Origin: Pseudokineococcus marinus
Lineage (GTDB): Bacteria > Actinomycetota > Actinomycetes > Actinomycetales > Quadrisphaeraceae
Assembly: GCF_037482405.1 (NCBI RefSeq)
Contig: NZ_JBBHZZ010000001.1
Span: forward strand, 186,001 to 250,000
DNA: 64,000 nucleotides
Direction of reading: 5' to 3'
The notes under the pieces: model-generated
Seen by the model: only the letters and a program-made list of their open reading frames with translations
Told to the model about the DNA's origin: nothing
Databases searched by the model: none
Shown: in pieces, positions 8,402 through 17,549 of the stretch
Numbering within the stretch: position 1 is the first letter of the stretch
Layout: each line of letters begins with the position of its first letter
Translations under genes and position numbers: made by a program

Positions 8402-9271
8402 ATGGCGGTCGAGGTGCGGCAGCTGCGGGCGTTCCTCGCCGTCGTCGACGAGGGCACCTTCACCGACGCGGCCATCGCCCTGGGCACCACCCAGGCCTCG
8501 GTGTCCCGTCTGGTCGCCGGCCTGGAGCGCGCGCTGGGGCTCCCGCTCCTGCGGCGCACGCCCCGCGGCGCAGCGCCCACCGCGGCCGGCGGTCGTGTCG
8601 TCGTCCACGCGCGGCGGGCGGTGGAGGAGGTCGAGACCCTCACGCGCCTGGCCGCCGACGAGGCCCGCGACGTCCCCGCCGAGGTGCGGCTGGGCTACGC
8701 CTGGGCCGCCCTCGGGCGGCACACGGTCCCCCTGCAGCGCCGGTGGTCGACCGCCCACCCCTCGTCGGCGCTGGTCCTCGTCCAGGCCGGCACGACCACC
8801 GCCGGCCTGCAGGAGGGCGTCGCCGACGTCGCTGTCACCCGCCGGCGGCTCGACGTGCGCCGCTTCGCCACAGCCCTCGTGGGCACCGAGACCCGCTGCG
8901 CCGCAGTGCCCGCCGACCACCCCCTCGCCCGCCGCCGCGGAGTGCGGTTGCGCGACTTCACGGGCGAGACGGTCGGTGTCGACGCCCGGACGGGCACCAC
9001 GACCGAGGACCTGTGGCCCCCCGGGGCCGCTCCGGCCGCGACGCGCGACACCCACTCCGTGGACGAGTGGCTCTCGCTCATCGCCGCCGGGCAGGCGATC
9101 GGCATCACCTCGGAGGCCACCGCCTGGCAGCACCCGCGACCCGGGCTCGCCTACCGACCGGTCCTGGACGCCGAGCCCGTCCCCGTCTGGCTGGCCTGGT
9201 GGCGCGACGACGAGCCGTCGTGCGCGGCCGAGCTCGTCCGCTCCGCCCGCGAGCTCTACGGCTCGACCTGA
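8402..9271 (+). CDS. LysR family transcriptional regulator
   Basis: A 289-residue LysR-type regulator. The winged helix-turn-helix at residues 3-60 reads LRAFLAVVDEGTFTDAAIAL then TTQASVSRLVAGLERALGLP and LLRRTPRG. A periplasmic-binding-like effector domain follows, with HSVDEWLSLIAAGQAIGITS near residue 220. Length is normal for the family. The divergent EamA exporter is the likely target; the inducer is unknown, an exported amino acid being one possibility. Confidence 0.92.
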   Translation: MAVEVRQLRAFLAVVDEGTFTDAAIALGTTQASVSRLVAGLERALGLPLLRRTPRGAAPTAAGGRVVVHARRAVEEVETLTRLAADEARDVPAEVRLGYAWAALGRHTVPLQRRWSTAHPSSALVLVQAGTTTAGLQEGVADVAVTRRRLDVRRFATALVGTETRCAAVPADHPLARRRGVRLRDFTGETVGVDARTGTTTEDLWPPGAAPAATRDTHSVDEWLSLIAAGQAIGITSEATAWQHPRPGLAYRPVLDAEPVPVWLAWWRDDEPSCAAELVRSARELYGST

Positions 9272-9372
9272 CGCCGGCGGCGGGCCGCCCCGCGGGGCTC
9301 AGCCGGCGACGACCGCGGGGACTGGTGCGCTGCCGCCGAGCGCACGACGACCGCGCGACGCGAGGGAGTCCA

Positions 9373-9738
9373 CTACGGCGCCGAGGACTCCTGCGCCAGC
9401 GCGTAGACGCCGAGCCGGTTGCCGTCCGGGTCGCGGAAGCCGAAGTGGTCCACCACCCCCTCGACGTGCTCGAGGGGCTCGGCGTCGACGCCGAGCCCGA
9501 GGAGCCGCTCGTGCTCGGCCGCCGCGTCGGCCACCCCGAGCCGCAGGACGACCTGGGCGCCGGAGCGCGCCGTCGCCCCCCGCCCGAGCTGCAGCCACAC
9601 CGGCCCCACCTGGAACTCGACGAGGTCGTCGCCGATCTCCAGGTCCGGATCGCCCATCTCCAGCACCCGCTGGTACCAGGCCACCGCCCGGGCCAGGTCG
9701 CTCACCGGCAGCCCGACGGTCACGCTCGAGACGTCCAC
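9373..9738 (-). CDS. VOC (glyoxalase/bleomycin-resistance fold) protein
   Basis: A 121-residue single VOC domain: two beta-alpha-beta-beta-beta modules with SDLARAVAWYQRVLEMGDPD at the start and HFGFRDPDGNRLGVY at the end. Such proteins bind a metal and act on, or sequester, small ligands. GTG 9738 is chosen since the first strand (DVSSVTVGLPV) begins at once. It lies 74 bases downstream of a second VOC gene on the same strand and probably shares its MarR-controlled promoter. Substrate unknown. Confidence 0.8.
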   Translation of the reverse strand: MDVSSVTVGLPVSDLARAVAWYQRVLEMGDPDLEIGDDLVEFQVGPVWLQLGRGATARSGAQVVLRLGVADAAAEHERLLGLGVDAEPLEHVEGVVDHFGFRDPDGNRLGVYALAQESSAP

Positions 9739-9812
9739 CGGCCCAGCGTGGCAGCGGGGCGTCGCCCTGGGGGCACGCCCGGCCGACTCCGACACCGCGG
9801 CGTCGGGTCGGC

Positions 9813-10187
9813 TCAGGCGGCGTCGTGGACCGTGACGGCGTACCCGTCGGGGTCGAGGAAGGTGAACATCCGACCGAAGGGTCCGTCGACGGGCGCGGCG
9901 ACGACCGGCACCCCGGCCGCGGCGAGGTCGTCGTGCAGCCCCTGCGCGTCGTCGGCCCCGAGCCACAGGGCGACCCCGACGCCGGGGCGCGGGGAGACGG
10001 CCGCCAGGTCGACGCCGGGCAGGGGCTCGCGGACGGCGAAGGCGACGGGCCGCGTCGCGAAGACCACGGCGCCCGGGGGCGAGGACGGCGCCCGTCGCAG
10101 GCCAAGGCGGTCCTCGTAGAAGGCGGCGGCCGCCTCGAGGTCGCGCACCTGCAGGGCGATGAAGTCGGGTCCGGTGACGGTGGCCAT
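9813..10187 (-). CDS. VOC family protein, MarR-linked
   Basis: A 124-residue VOC-fold protein beginning TGPDFIALQVRDLEAAAAFY and ending FTFLDPDGYAVTVHDAA, the usual glyoxalase-like signature with a terminal DPDG turn. ATG 10187 follows GAGGAGATGCC. The start sits 28 bases from the first of two palindromes shared with the divergent MarR gene, so it is probably repressed by that MarR. The pair with the downstream VOC gene suggests a small stress or detoxification operon. Confidence 0.87.
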   Translation of the reverse strand: MATVTGPDFIALQVRDLEAAAAFYEDRLGLRRAPSSPPGAVVFATRPVAFAVREPLPGVDLAAVSPRPGVGVALWLGADDAQGLHDDLAAAGVPVVAAPVDGPFGRMFTFLDPDGYAVTVHDAA

Positions 10188-10215
10188 GGCATCTCCTCGA
10201 GAAGGGCGTCGACCG

Positions 10216-10259
10216 ATGTCAGGTCGACTGACACTGAGGCTATGTCAGGATGCTGACAT
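10216..10259. promoter_or_regulatory. Two MarR operators between VOC and MarR genes
   Basis: Two copies of the palindrome TGTCAG-N(4-5)-CTGACA are present. One is at 10216-10233 (ATGTCAG gtcga CTGACA). The other is at 10242-10259, where ATGTCAG and CTGACAT flank GATG. Their centres are about 25 bases apart. The second overlaps the MarR ATG, so the regulator would shut off its own translation start region as well as the VOC promoter. Confidence 0.78.
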
Positions 10260-10737
10260 GACGCACGAGGGTGTCGACCTGGGGTCGTCGGTCGGCTACG
10301 CGCTGAAGGTGGCGGCGACCGCCCTGCGGACCGCCATGGACGGCGCGCTGCGCCCCCTGGACCTGTCGGTGTCGCAGTACTCCTGCCTCGAGGTGCTCCG
10401 GCAGCGCCCCGGCCTGTCGGCCGCGGAGCTGGCCCGGGCGACCTTCGTCACCCGCCAGTCCGCGCACGCGCTGCTGCAGGGCCTCGAGCACCGCGGGCTG
10501 CTCTCGCGACCGACCGCCCCCGCCAGCGGTCGCGCCCTGCCGACGCGCCTCACCGCCGACGGCGTGGACGTCCTCGCCCGCGCGACGCGGCTCGTGGCGG
10601 AGGTCGAGGAGCGCATGCTGGCCGGCGCCACCGCGTCGGACCGGGCGCGCCTGCTCGACGACCTCACCGCCTGCGCCGCCGCGCTGGACGCCCCGGTCGC
10701 CGCCGGGCGCGCCCCCGAGGACGGGACGCCCGCGTAG
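10258..10737 (+). CDS. MarR family transcriptional regulator
   Basis: A 159-residue winged-helix regulator. Residues 40-100 carry the MarR core: SVSQYSCLEVLRQRPGLSAA, then ELARATFVTRQSAHALLQGL and EHRGLLSRP, with the beta-wing arginine in ASGRALPTRLT. ATG 10258 lies within the second palindrome, implying autorepression. It is divergent from two VOC genes. The inducing ligand is unknown; it contains one cysteine in the helix-turn-helix core (SCLEV) and another near the C-terminus. Confidence 0.9.
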   Translation: MTHEGVDLGSSVGYALKVAATALRTAMDGALRPLDLSVSQYSCLEVLRQRPGLSAAELARATFVTRQSAHALLQGLEHRGLLSRPTAPASGRALPTRLTADGVDVLARATRLVAEVEERMLAGATASDRARLLDDLTACAAALDAPVAAGRAPEDGTPA

Positions 10738-10762
10738 CCGTGGCGGCGAGGCCTCACGGCCC

Positions 10763-11590
10763 TCAGTCGAGGTCGGTGCTCGCGCTGAGCTCGCGCCACT
10801 CGTCGATCTCGGCGCGCTGGGCGTCGAGCACCTGGTCGATCGAGGAGAGGGCGTCGCTGCCGAGCATGAGCAGCCCGGGCGCGCGCCCGGACTCGACGGC
10901 GGTGATCATCGCCGCGGCGGCCTTGGCGGGGTCGCCGGGCTGGGTGCCGTGGGCGCGGTCGTTCTCCTTGCGCCGGGCCCCGACCGTCTCGTCGTAGTCC
11001 TCGATGACCACTCGCGTGCCCGTCAGCGACCGCCCCGCGAAGTCGGTGCGGAAGCCGCCCGGCTCGACCGCCATGACCGTGACGCCGAGGGGCGCGAGCT
11101 CGGCGCGCATCGACCCGCTGAGGCCCTCGAGCGCCGCCTTCGTCGCGGCGTAGTAGCCGGAGCCGGGCGGGCACACCCGCGCGCCGATCGAGGAGATGTT
11201 GACGATCGTGCCGCTGCGGCGGGCCCGCATGCCGGGCAGCACGGCCTTCGCCATGGCCACCGGTCCATGGACGTTGGTGGCGAACAGCTGCGCGACGTCG
11301 CCCTCGTCGCCCTCCTCGACGGCGCCGCGGTAGCCGTACCCGGCGTTGTTGACGAGGACGTCGACGCCGCCGAAGCGCTCCTCCGCGGCGGCGACGGCCG
11401 CCCGGACCTGCTCGCCGTCGGTGACGTCGAGCGCGACCGCGAGCGCCGTCTGCGGGTGGGCGTCGACGAGGTCCTGCACCGACCCGGGGTCGCGCGCCGT
11501 GACGACGGCCTGCCCGCCCCGCTCGAGGACCGCCTCGGCGAGCGAGCGTCCGAGCCCGGTCGAGCATCCGGTGATGAGCCAGGTGGCCAT
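10763..11590 (-). CDS. SDR family oxidoreductase (classical)
   Basis: A 275-residue short-chain dehydrogenase/reductase. The cofactor motif TGCSTGLG is at residues 8-15, NNAG near residue 85, the catalytic Ser in NISSIGA, and the YxxxK pair in YYAATK near residue 150, followed by PGGFRTDF. Asp after the third strand is absent (TARD), suggesting NADP(H) preference. ATG 11590 has GGAGGAC upstream. It is convergent with the MarR gene and 101 bases downstream of the VanZ gene on the same strand. Substrate unknown. Confidence 0.9.
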   Translation of the reverse strand: MATWLITGCSTGLGRSLAEAVLERGGQAVVTARDPGSVQDLVDAHPQTALAVALDVTDGEQVRAAVAAAEERFGGVDVLVNNAGYGYRGAVEEGDEGDVAQLFATNVHGPVAMAKAVLPGMRARRSGTIVNISSIGARVCPPGSGYYAATKAALEGLSGSMRAELAPLGVTVMAVEPGGFRTDFAGRSLTGTRVVIEDYDETVGARRKENDRAHGTQPGDPAKAAAAMITAVESGRAPGLLMLGSDALSSIDQVLDAQRAEIDEWRELSASTDLD

Positions 11591-11691
11591 GCGTCCTCCG
11601 TCGTCGTCGCGCGCCGGCGCGTCCGCGCCGGCCCCACGACCCTGGCGACCCGTCGGCCCCGGCGCGAGGCGAGACGGTCGGTCGAGCGGCC

Positions 11692-12183
11692 TCAGGCCGC
11701 CCGGGCGCGAGCCGTGCGCGCCGGACGGCGGCCGGGACGAGCCGCCGTCGCCAGCGCCTCGGCGACGACCACGGCGAGGACGGCGCCGGTCGCGTTGAGC
11801 GTCGCGTCGAGCGGCGAGACCACCCGGCCGAGCGGGAGCACCAGCTGGAGGAGCTCGATCGAGGCCGCGGTGGCGAGGGCCAGCGCGACGAGGACCCGCG
11901 GACGGGCGACCCGGCCCTCCAGCCGGTGGACGGCGAGCGCGAGCGGGGCGAGCAGGAGCAGGTTGCCGAGCAGCTGCACGAGCGTGCCGGGGTGGTCGAG
12001 CCCGGCGAGGTACCAGCGCAGCTCCTCCCTCGGGGCGCCCCACGCCCACCCCTCGCCCACGGGTGTGAGCGTGACGGCGGCCGTGAGGACGGCGGCGGCG
12101 AGCGCCACCGCGGCCCGCCCGCGCCGGGAGCCCGGGGCCGTCGACGACGTCGCCTCGGGCGTCGTCGACGTCCGCCCGCTCAC
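11692..12183 (-). CDS. VanZ-like membrane protein
   Basis: A 163-residue protein with four predicted membrane helices. The pattern VTLTPVGEGWAW, LLGNLLLLAPLALAV, SIELLQLVLPLGRVVSPLDA and a final ATLNATGAVLAVVV is that of the VanZ-like family, where the conserved N-x-x-L-F/L-P and E-x-x-Q residues line the membrane core. VanZ relatives affect teicoplanin susceptibility, but most are uncharacterised. Its GTG start overlaps the TGA of the upstream SDR (GTGA), so the two are translationally coupled. Confidence 0.85.
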   Translation of the reverse strand: MSGRTSTTPEATSSTAPGSRRGRAAVALAAAVLTAAVTLTPVGEGWAWGAPREELRWYLAGLDHPGTLVQLLGNLLLLAPLALAVHRLEGRVARPRVLVALALATAASIELLQLVLPLGRVVSPLDATLNATGAVLAVVVAEALATAARPGRRPARTARARAA

Positions 12184-13163
12184 GACGTGGCGCCCCGCCA
12201 CGGCGCGAGCGGCTCGAGCGCGCCCTCGGGAAGGCGGACGCCCGCCAGCCGCTCCGACCAGCCCCAGACCCGCGCGGCGTCGGCGGAGCTGCGCAGCGGC
12301 CGGAACAGCGGCTGCTCGGCGGGGCCGCCGCTGAGGTGCCCGAGGCCCCGCGGGCCGAACATCAGCCCGCCCACGGGCTCGGGCGCGGTGGCGGCCACGA
12401 GCGCGGGCAGCGGCGCCGTCTCGAGGGTGCCGACGAGGAGGCCCCAGCGCGAGAGGCGGCGGATGAGCCGCACCTGCGGGGTGTCGCGGTCGCGGCCCAG
12501 CTCGGGCCGGGCGGCGAGCAGGCCCGTGGGCACGACGCCGGGGTGGGACAGCGCGCTCGTCAGGCCCCAGCCGTGGGCCCGGCTGCGCCGGTCCAGCTCG
12601 AGGGCGAAGAGCCCCTGCGCGATCTTGGAGGAGGAGTAGGCGGCCTGGCCGTCGTAGCGCTCCTCCCAGTCGGGGTCGTCCCAGCGCACCGAGCCGCGCA
12701 TCGCCGAGACGCTGATCTGCGAGACGACCCGCGCGCGCCCGGCCGCCAGCAGCGGCAGCAGGTGGGCGACGAGGGCGACGTGCCCGAGGTGGTTCACGCC
12801 GAGCTGCAGCTCGTGGCCGTCGGCGGTGGTGGTGCGCGCCGGCGGCGTCATGACGCCGGCGTTGGCGACGAGGAGGTGCACGGGGCGGCCCTCCTCCGCG
12901 AGCGTCCGGCCGAGCGCGGCGACGGAGGCGAGCGACGCCAGGTCGAGCTCGCGCAGGGACACCCGTGCGCCGGGCACCGCCGCCGTGATGGTCCCCAGCG
13001 CCGCCCGGCCCTTGGCGGGGCTGCGGACGGGGAGCAGGACTTCGGCCCCGGCGGCGGCCAGCCGGCGGGCGACGACGAGGCCGACGCCGTCGCTGGCTCC
13101 GGTGACGACGGCGAGGCGGCCGGAGAGGTCCGGCAGGGTCGTGGTGCTGCGAGGGCGGGGCAT
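12180..13163 (-). CDS. SDR family NAD(P)-dependent oxidoreductase
   Basis: A 327-residue SDR of the retinol-dehydrogenase/protochlorophyllide-reductase-like group. It has TGASDGVG at the cofactor loop, NAGVM near residue 100, VNHLGH, a Ser in VSQISVSAM, and YSSSK as the YxxxK pair. A C-terminal extension distinguishes it from classical SDRs. ATG 13163 has AGGAGGAGCC upstream. It is translationally coupled to the VanZ gene and divergent from the XRE regulator at 13446, which may control it. Confidence 0.9.
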   Translation of the reverse strand: MPRPRSTTTLPDLSGRLAVVTGASDGVGLVVARRLAAAGAEVLLPVRSPAKGRAALGTITAAVPGARVSLRELDLASLASVAALGRTLAEEGRPVHLLVANAGVMTPPARTTTADGHELQLGVNHLGHVALVAHLLPLLAAGRARVVSQISVSAMRGSVRWDDPDWEERYDGQAAYSSSKIAQGLFALELDRRSRAHGWGLTSALSHPGVVPTGLLAARPELGRDRDTPQVRLIRRLSRWGLLVGTLETAPLPALVAATAPEPVGGLMFGPRGLGHLSGGPAEQPLFRPLRSSADAARVWGWSERLAGVRLPEGALEPLAPWRGATS

Positions 13164-13445
13164 GGCTCCTCCTGGAGGTCCTCGGGTGGTCGCCGGCGGG
13201 TCCCGACGGCGCCGGGATCGGCGTGAGCCCGACGCTCCGCCACCGCCCGGGCCGGGACAAGGGACCCGCGGAGCCACGGACCGCCGGTCCGCCCCTCGGC
13301 CGGGAGGGAGCGGCGCACGCCCGGACGCCTCCCGGCGAGCCCACCGCGAGAGGGGGACCGGCAGGCCGTGGCTCGTCGCCCCGTCGCACGGGTAGACACG
13401 ACCCGGGCGCCGGTCCGCGGCGCCCTGGGGGACGGGAGGTCCGCT

Positions 13446-14291
13446 GTGGCGGTCGACAGGGAAGGGCTGGCGCACTTCCTGCGCACCCGGCGGGAGGCGG
13501 TCCAGCCCGAGGACGTGGGCCTGCCCCGGGGCCCGCGGCGGCGCACGGACGGGCTCCGCCGCGAGGAGGTGGCGGCCCTGTGCCACATGTCGACCGACTA
13601 CTACGCGCGGCTCGAGCGCCAGCGGGGCCCGCAGCCGTCGGCGGAGATGGTGGCCTCCATGGCCCAGGGGCTGCACCTGACCCTGGACGAGCGCGACCAC
13701 CTCTTCCGCCTGGCCGGGCACCAGCCGCCCCCGCGCGGCGCGGCGAGCGCGCACGTCAGCCCTGGGCTGCTGCGCATCATGGACCGCCTCGTCGACACGC
13801 CGGCCGAGGTCGTCAGCGAGCTGGGCGAGACGCTGCGGCAGACGCCCCTGGCGACGGCGCTGCTCGGCGACAGCACCCGCTTCACCGGCCCGGCCCGCAG
13901 CGTGGGCTACCGCTGGTTCACCGACCCCGATGCCCGGACCCGGCACGACCCCGCCGAGCACGACCACATGTCACGGCTGTACGTCTCGCACCTGCGCCGC
14001 GTCGTCACCCTCCGGGGCCCGGCCTCCCGAGCCGCGCACCTGGTCGACCTCCTGCGCGACCACGACGAGTTCCGCGCGCTGTGGGACCAGCACGAGGTCG
14101 GCCTGGTGCCCGACGACGTCAAGCGGTTCGTCCACCCCGAGGTCGGCCCCCTCTCGCTCAGCTGCCAGCGGCTGCTCGACCCCGACCAGTCCCACTCGCT
14201 GCTCGTCTACACCGCCCAGCCCGGCACCGAGGACCACGAGAAGCTGCAGGTGCTCGCCGTCCTCGGGACGCAGCGGATGGCGGTGCCGTAG
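13446..14291 (+). CDS. XRE/MmyB-type helix-turn-helix regulator
   Basis: A 281-residue regulator. The N-terminal DNA-binding domain contains PRRRTDGLRREEVAALCHMS and TDYYARLERQRGPQPS, the highly conserved actinobacterial signature. Residues from about 105 form the MmyB-like PAS-type ligand domain (PATALLG-like segment, GYRWFTDPDAR, HEVGLVPDDVKRFVHPEVG). GTG 13446 is used because GGGAGG precedes it and the conserved REGLAHFLRTRRE starts immediately. This family typically controls a divergent dehydrogenase, here the SDR at 12180-13163. The ligand may be a fatty acid, by analogy only. Confidence 0.9.
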   Translation: MAVDREGLAHFLRTRREAVQPEDVGLPRGPRRRTDGLRREEVAALCHMSTDYYARLERQRGPQPSAEMVASMAQGLHLTLDERDHLFRLAGHQPPPRGAASAHVSPGLLRIMDRLVDTPAEVVSELGETLRQTPLATALLGDSTRFTGPARSVGYRWFTDPDARTRHDPAEHDHMSRLYVSHLRRVVTLRGPASRAAHLVDLLRDHDEFRALWDQHEVGLVPDDVKRFVHPEVGPLSLSCQRLLDPDQSHSLLVYTAQPGTEDHEKLQVLAVLGTQRMAVP

Positions 14292-14394
14292 CCCTCGCCG
14301 GGCGAGCGGCCGACGGCGTCCTGCACCCCACCGGACGCGCCGCGCGGCCGGACGCGCCGACGACCTCGCCCGGCCGCGCTGGCACGCTCGCGCC

Positions 14395-15453
14395 GTGACC
14401 GTCCGCCTCCCCCGCCCCCTGCGCCCCGGCGACGTCGTGGGGGTGACCGCGCCGTCCAGCGGGGTGCCGGCGCCGCTGGTGCCGCGGCTCGACGTCGCGG
14501 TCGACGTCCTGAGCCGGCGGGGCCTGCGCGTGCGGGTCGGCGCGTGCGTCGTCGACCGGCCGGGCCTGCGCCACGGCGAGCACGTCAGCGCCCCGGCGGC
14601 CGAGCGGGCCGCGGAGCTGCAGGCGATGCTCCTCGACCCGGAGGTCCGCGCCGTCGTGCCGCCCTGGGGCGGCGAGCTGGCCGTCGAGGTGCTGCCGCTG
14701 CTCGACTGGGACGCCCTCGCCGCCGCCGAGCCGACGTGGCTCGTCGGGTACTCCGACACCTCGACGCTGACGCTGGCCCTGACGACGCGGCTCGGGTGGG
14801 CGACGCTGCACGGTCCGAACCTCCTGGACACGCCCTACCGGGTGCCCGAACCGCTGCTGCCCTGGCTCGACGTCGCCTCCGCGCCGACGGGAACGGCTCT
14901 GGCGCAGGGGCCCTCGCGCCGTCACCGCGCCGAGGGCTTCGACGACTGGGAGGCCGACCCCGCCGTCAGCGAGCCGACCCACGACCGCACCGGCACGTGG
15001 GAGCTCCTCGACCCCGGCGCCGGGCCCGTGCGCGCCCGCGGGCGACTGCTCGGCGGGTGCGTCGAGACGACGTCCATCCTCGCGGGCACCCCCTACGGCG
15101 ACGTGCCCGCCTTCGCCGCGGCGCACGCCGGCGACGACGGCCTGCTGCTGCACCTGGAGGCCGGCGGGGACGGCGCCACGGACGTCGCCCGCGACCTGTG
15201 GCGCATGCGCCTGGCCGGCTGGTTCGACGTCGCCTCCGCCGTCCTCGTGGGGCGGACGGGTGCACCGGCGAGCGGCTCGTTCACCCAGCACGACGCCGTC
15301 CGCAGCGCCCTCGCCGGGCTCGACGTCCCCGTGGTCGTCGACGTCGACTGCGGGCACGTGCCGCCGCAGCTCGCGCTCGTCGACGGCGCCCTCGCCGAGG
15401 TCGTCGTCGACCCGGCCGCCGGCGAGCGCCGCCTCGTCCAGCACCTGCGCTGA
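14395..15453 (+). CDS. LD-carboxypeptidase, peptidase family S66 (MccF-like)
   Basis: A 352-residue S66 serine peptidase. It begins LRPGDVVGVTAPSSGVPAPL and has the nucleophile segment WLVGYSDTSTLTLAL with Ser in G-Y-S-D near residue 120. The acidic LLGGCVETT region and the late DVDCGHVPPQ histidine segment complete the triad. S66 enzymes trim tetrapeptide stems of murein or cleave microcin-C-type nucleotide peptides; extended family members of this length are usually called MccF-like. No signal peptide, so cytosolic. It stands alone between the XRE gene and the carrier. Confidence 0.9.
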   Translation: MTVRLPRPLRPGDVVGVTAPSSGVPAPLVPRLDVAVDVLSRRGLRVRVGACVVDRPGLRHGEHVSAPAAERAAELQAMLLDPEVRAVVPPWGGELAVEVLPLLDWDALAAAEPTWLVGYSDTSTLTLALTTRLGWATLHGPNLLDTPYRVPEPLLPWLDVASAPTGTALAQGPSRRHRAEGFDDWEADPAVSEPTHDRTGTWELLDPGAGPVRARGRLLGGCVETTSILAGTPYGDVPAFAAAHAGDDGLLLHLEAGGDGATDVARDLWRMRLAGWFDVASAVLVGRTGAPASGSFTQHDAVRSALAGLDVPVVVDVDCGHVPPQLALVDGALAEVVVDPAAGERRLVQHLR

Positions 15454-15573
15454 CGCGGCGCGGCGCCCCGGCCCGCACGCGGGGGGTTGTCCGGTCCGTC
15501 CCGAGCCGTCAGGGTGTGCGGACCCACCGGGCCCTCGCCGGGGCCCGCGCCCCCGGAGCCCTTGGGAGCCAGC

Positions 15574-17013
15574 GTGTCCGCAGAGGTCGTCGGTCTGAGC
15601 CTGCTGGTGCTGGGGGTCGTCCTCCTCGTCGCCAAGTTCATCCGCATCCGGTCGAGGACGGCGCAGAAGCTCTTCCTGCCGAGCTCGATCATCGGCGGCT
15701 TCCTCGCCCTCGTGCTGGGGCCGGGCGTCGTCGGCGCGATCGCCCGCGCGATCGGGGGCGAGGGCGCGCCCCTCGCCGGCGGCGCCTGGCCCGAGGAGTT
15801 CCTCGAGGTCTGGTCCTCGCTGCCGGGCCTGCTCATCTCCGTCGTCTTCGCCACGCTCTTCCTCGGCGAGCGGATCCCCAAGGCGCGTCAGGCCGCCGAG
15901 CTCGCCGGCCCGCAGCTCGCCCTCGGCGTGACGATGGCGTCCGGCCAGTACGTCATCGGCCTGCTCCTCGCGGTGCTCGTCCTCGTGCCCCTGCTCGGGC
16001 AGAGCCCGCTCGTCGGCGCGCTCATCGAGGTCGGCTTCGAGGGCGGCCACGGGACGGCCGCCGGCCTCGGCTCCACCTTCGAGGAGCTCGGTTTCCCCGA
16101 GGGTCAGGACCTGGCGCTCGGGCTCGCCACCATCGGCGTCGTCTCGGGCGTCGTCGTCGGCATCGCGCTCATCAACTGGGGCGTGCGGACGGGGCGCGCC
16201 GAGGTGCTCGAGGCGGACGCGAAGACGTCGCTCGCCGAGCAGCGCGGGCTCTACGAGAAGGACGAGCAGAAGCCGGCGGCCATGCTCACGGTGCGCACGG
16301 CGTCGGTGGAGCCGCTGGCCATCCACTTCGCCGTCGTCGCGGTCGCCGTGCTCGTCGGCCTCGCCGTGCTCGAGGGGCTGCAGGCGCTCGAGGCCGCGCT
16401 GTGGGCCGACACCATCGAGCTCTTCGCCTACGTGCCGCTGTTCCCGCTCGCCATGATCGGCGGCGTCCTCGTCCAGAAGCTCGTGGACCGCTACGACACC
16501 ACCGGCATCGTCGACCGCCAGATGATGCTGCGGATCCAGGGCATCGCCCTCGACCTGCTCATCATCAGCGCCCTGGCGACGCTGTCCCTGCAGGCGATCG
16601 CGTCGAACTGGGTGACGTTCCTGCTGCTCGCCGTCGCCGGCCTCGCCTGGAACATCGGCGTCTTCGTCTTCCTCGCCCGCCGGATGATCCCCCGCTTCTG
16701 GTTCGAGCGCGGGGTGGGCGACCTCGGCCAGTCCCTCGGCGTCACCGCCACCGGCCTCATCCTCATCCGGGTCGCCGACCCGCACGCCGCCACCCCGGCC
16801 ATGGAGGCCTTCGGGTACAAGCAGCTCGCCTTCGAGCCCTTCTTCGGCGGCGGGCTCGTCACCGCGGCGGCGCTGCCGCTCATCGCCCAGCTCGGGCCCG
16901 TGCCGCTGCTCGTCGTCATGTCGCTGCTGCTCGTCGTGTCCGTCGGCCTCGGCGTGGGCGTCTTCGGGCGCCGCACGCCCGCGGAGGAGAGGGCCCGCGT
17001 CGCGGACGGGTGA
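15574..17013 (+). CDS. GltS-type sodium:glutamate symporter family protein
   Basis: A 479-residue integral membrane carrier of the ESS (glutamate:Na+ symporter) family with about 12 helices. The diagnostic glycine-rich re-entrant motif GGHGTAAGLGSTFEELGFPE lies near residue 155. A second inverted-repeat half contains DLGQSLGVTATGLILIRVAD, and the first half carries LPSSIIGGFLALVLGPG. GTG 15574 follows TTGGGAGCC. The central charged loop of about 60 residues is cytoplasmic. Substrate may be glutamate, but members of this branch are not all tested. Confidence 0.88.
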   Translation: MSAEVVGLSLLVLGVVLLVAKFIRIRSRTAQKLFLPSSIIGGFLALVLGPGVVGAIARAIGGEGAPLAGGAWPEEFLEVWSSLPGLLISVVFATLFLGERIPKARQAAELAGPQLALGVTMASGQYVIGLLLAVLVLVPLLGQSPLVGALIEVGFEGGHGTAAGLGSTFEELGFPEGQDLALGLATIGVVSGVVVGIALINWGVRTGRAEVLEADAKTSLAEQRGLYEKDEQKPAAMLTVRTASVEPLAIHFAVVAVAVLVGLAVLEGLQALEAALWADTIELFAYVPLFPLAMIGGVLVQKLVDRYDTTGIVDRQMMLRIQGIALDLLIISALATLSLQAIASNWVTFLLLAVAGLAWNIGVFVFLARRMIPRFWFERGVGDLGQSLGVTATGLILIRVADPHAATPAMEAFGYKQLAFEPFFGGGLVTAAALPLIAQLGPVPLLVVMSLLLVVSVGLGVGVFGRRTPAEERARVADG

Positions 17014-17057
17014 GCGGGCGCGCTCCGCCGTCAGGCGTCCTCTCGACGGCTCCGCCC

Positions 17058-17549
17058 TCAGTCGTCGTAACGGCGGTACGTGGCCGCCATGCCGCCGGTC
17101 GGGTCGAGGCGCTCGAGGAGGGCGTCGGTGATGGCGACGAGCTGGTCGAGCTGCTCGGGCGTGAGCGCGTCGACGACGTGGTGGCGCACCGCGGCGACGT
17201 GGCCCGGCGCGGCCCGCTCCGTCGTCGCCCACCCCTCCTCGGTGAGGCCCACGTCGGTGGCGCGGGCGTCGTCGTCGGCCCGCCGCCGCACGAGGAGCCC
17301 GCGGGACTCCATGCGCCGCACCACGTTGGAGAGCCGCGGGAGCGTGGCGTTCGTCTGCTGCGCCAGCGCGCTCATGCGCATCGTCCCGCCCGGCGCCTCG
17401 GTGAGGACGGCCAGCACGAAGTACTCGAAGAGCGTGACGCCGCCGTCGCGCCGCAGCTGCCCGTCGAGCACCCCGGGCAGCACCTCCAGCACGGACGCCA
17501 CGCGCACCCACGCCGCCAGCTGGCGCCGGTCGAGCCACTGCGTGCTCAT
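17058..17549 (-). CDS. MarR family transcriptional regulator
   Basis: A 163-residue MarR regulator with GVTLFEYFVLAVLTEAPGGT and RMSALAQQTNATLPRLSNVV forming the winged helix, then the wing RRADDDARATDVGLTEEG. The start at ATG 17549 follows GGAGGAGGGGC; an upstream in-frame ATG would place translation inside the operator. It diverges from the VOC dioxygenase at 17633 with two palindromes in between, so it likely represses that gene and itself. The inducer may be a quinone or catechol, by analogy with catechol-dioxygenase regulons. Confidence 0.92.
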   Translation of the reverse strand: MSTQWLDRRQLAAWVRVASVLEVLPGVLDGQLRRDGGVTLFEYFVLAVLTEAPGGTMRMSALAQQTNATLPRLSNVVRRMESRGLLVRRRADDDARATDVGLTEEGWATTERAAPGHVAAVRHHVVDALTPEQLDQLVAITDALLERLDPTGGMAATYRRYDD

